From positions 1 through 10,000 of the forward strand of contig JAXCGZ010023922.1 of the NCBI GenBank assembly GCA_037179515.1: a stretch of 10,000 nucleotides of DNA, written 5' to 3'. Below the pieces are notes generated by a model that was not told the DNA's origin, made no database searches, and saw nothing but the letters and a program-made list of their open reading frames with translations. The first letter of the stretch is position 1. Every line of letters starts with the position of its first letter. Below, in pieces: positions 8,741 to 10,000 of the stretch. The stretch is from Halocaridina rubra (Eukaryota > Arthropoda > Malacostraca > Decapoda > Atyidae). Made by a program: the position numbers and the translations under genes.

Positions 8741-9690
8741 GAATGACATCCTTTCTAAATTCCCCAGCTCCAATCTGTCTGTGTCCACCCCCATAATGGG
8801 GATTTTTAATAGTGACACATGAAACATACAGAAAAAAAAATCTCTCTTATATTGAAATTCGTCTACTCCATCAGAAGCTATTTATAGCTGAAAAATTGCA
8901 GCGTTGCCTGCACAATATACTGCTACATATGACATGAATCAAGTCAACCCCTTTTGTCGCGGACGATTTAATAATTTTCTTTGCTTTTGATACATAAAAG
9001 TCTTCCTTTATCATTCTGAGAAGGCACGAGTACTTGGTGGTGCAAAAGAATCGGGAATCCTCAGACAATTCAGTAACATTTGTATTTTGGAACAAGGAAA
9101 AAATAGGTTATTATAATTGCAGTTTGCGTCTTGTGTTGGGGATGAGTGTACTCGTAGATCATGATCTATTTTTTTTAATACGTAATTAATTATTATATAC
9201 CGGTATAAATTGTTTTATATTCGGATATCATATAAGTTTCATCAATGCTTACAGTAATTCAGGTATCATGAAAAAAAAAAAAAAAACGAGGTAGGCCAAA
9301 AACGGATATGTAGACATTTTTATGCCAGTTTTGTGATGATTACAGTTGTCTCCTCGTGTTTATTTATGGTCCTCCTGCACATCAAAAGCCATCATTGGGA
9401 GGGATATGATTCATTAAACCAGGAGTGAGTGGATATTCCCAAGGAGCGTTATGAAGAAGTAGACTTTATAAATAGGCTGGCATCATCTATGACGTTATCA
9501 AATCCAATAAAGAGCGTCATCAAGTGTCACATTCTTAGATCATCATTTTCAGATGTAGTCTCGACTTGGATCGTCTTGGGTTTTGCGTAGGATGGCTCCC
9601 TAGTTTTAAGAATAAAGAACTGTGGTATTCGAAATCCCCCCTCCCCTTATGAATAAAATTATTATTGCATGATGTAAATAATTAAAGCGT
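8741..9690. other. AT-rich intronic DNA without clear features
   Basis: A 74-codon minus-strand frame at 8871-9095 shows no recognisable motif or splice context. A perfect 14-bp palindrome TAGATCATGATCTA lies at 9155-9168, and a 16-A run at 9271-9286, possibly the tail of an unrecognised retroelement. Nothing else can be supported. Confidence 0.45.
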
Positions 9691-9857
9691 TTGTCATTGA
9701 AATATGATATTGTGCTGTCTTGTAAATGGCTTTCAGCTGGACTTCATTTTCGATATTTCAGTGTAATGCTGATATTTGCCCTAAGTTGTACACCTATGTA
9801 TTCAGATCATACATCCATTTGCATTTGTGTACATATTTGCACGCATATATACATACA

Positions 9858-9860
<3 letters not shown>

Positions 9861-9934
<74 letters not shown>
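9861..9934. repeat. (AT)n microsatellite
   Basis: About 74 bp of AT dinucleotide preceded by a decayed CATATATACATACATTC lead-in. It ends in ATATTTATGAGTG, joining directly to the left edge of element X copy 3. Confidence 0.95.
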
Positions 9935-9938
<4 letters not shown>

Positions 9939-10000
9939 GAGTGTGACACCAGGACGGACCAAAAAACTAATAAAATAAAACTGCCCTCATCAGGCCTCGG
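9935..10000 (+). mobile_element. Element X, copy 3 (cut by window end)
   Basis: TGAGTGTGACACCAGGACGG, CCAAAAAACTAATAAAATAA and CTGCCCTCATCAGGCCT match the left ends of copy 1 (GCGACACCAGGAAGGGCC near 1661) and copy 2 (reverse strand, near 8420). Same orientation as copy 1. The remainder lies outside the window. Confidence 0.7.

Noticed and set aside
8871..9095. 74-codon minus-strand frame
   Set aside because: No recognised motif, no convincing splice context and ordinary AT-rich composition; insufficient for a gene call.

Overview
The window looks like nuclear DNA of an insect or other arthropod. It is AT-rich, has one gene with clear GT-AG introns, long dinucleotide microsatellites, decayed retroelement pieces, tRNA-derived repeats and a short run of the arthropod telomere unit TTAGG (read as CCTAA). 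Repeat load and loose spacing would suit a large hemimetabolous genome such as a cockroach or termite, but that is inference.

Layout. 1-833: no recognisable gene. 834-1096: long (AT)n. 1122-1452: 5'- and 3'-truncated, frameshifted reverse-transcriptase fragment of a CR1/L2/Jockey-like LINE. 1453-2865: tandem array of ~275-bp units, each headed by a tRNA-like sequence with A and B boxes; the first unit is split by about 319 bp of a second dispersed repeat (copy 1 of 'element X'). 2862-3108: compound (AT)n-(AC)n-(AT)n and a T-rich tract. 3583-3825: diverged ~135-bp tandem duplication. 3830-5620: mostly featureless AT-rich DNA. 5622-6562, minus strand: the last two coding exons of one gene, encoding a leucine-rich-repeat C-terminal cap, an acidic then strongly basic linker and a hydrophobic C-terminus typical of a GPI-anchor signal; I favour a Connectin-like surface adhesion protein. 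6563-10000 is probably a long intron of this gene. It holds a hairpin, TTAGG repeats, a ~30-bp minisatellite, a (CT)n tract, element X copy 2 (inverted, with an intact 119-codon ORF), a SINE-like head, another (AT)n and the start of element X copy 3.

Only one gene here looks like a functional host gene. The rest records nested repeat insertion. The two most interesting items are the tRNA-headed tandem array, which behaves like a satellite built from a SINE-like unit, and element X, an unrecognised repeat seen three times whose two longer copies share a translated segment with apparently synonymous differences.
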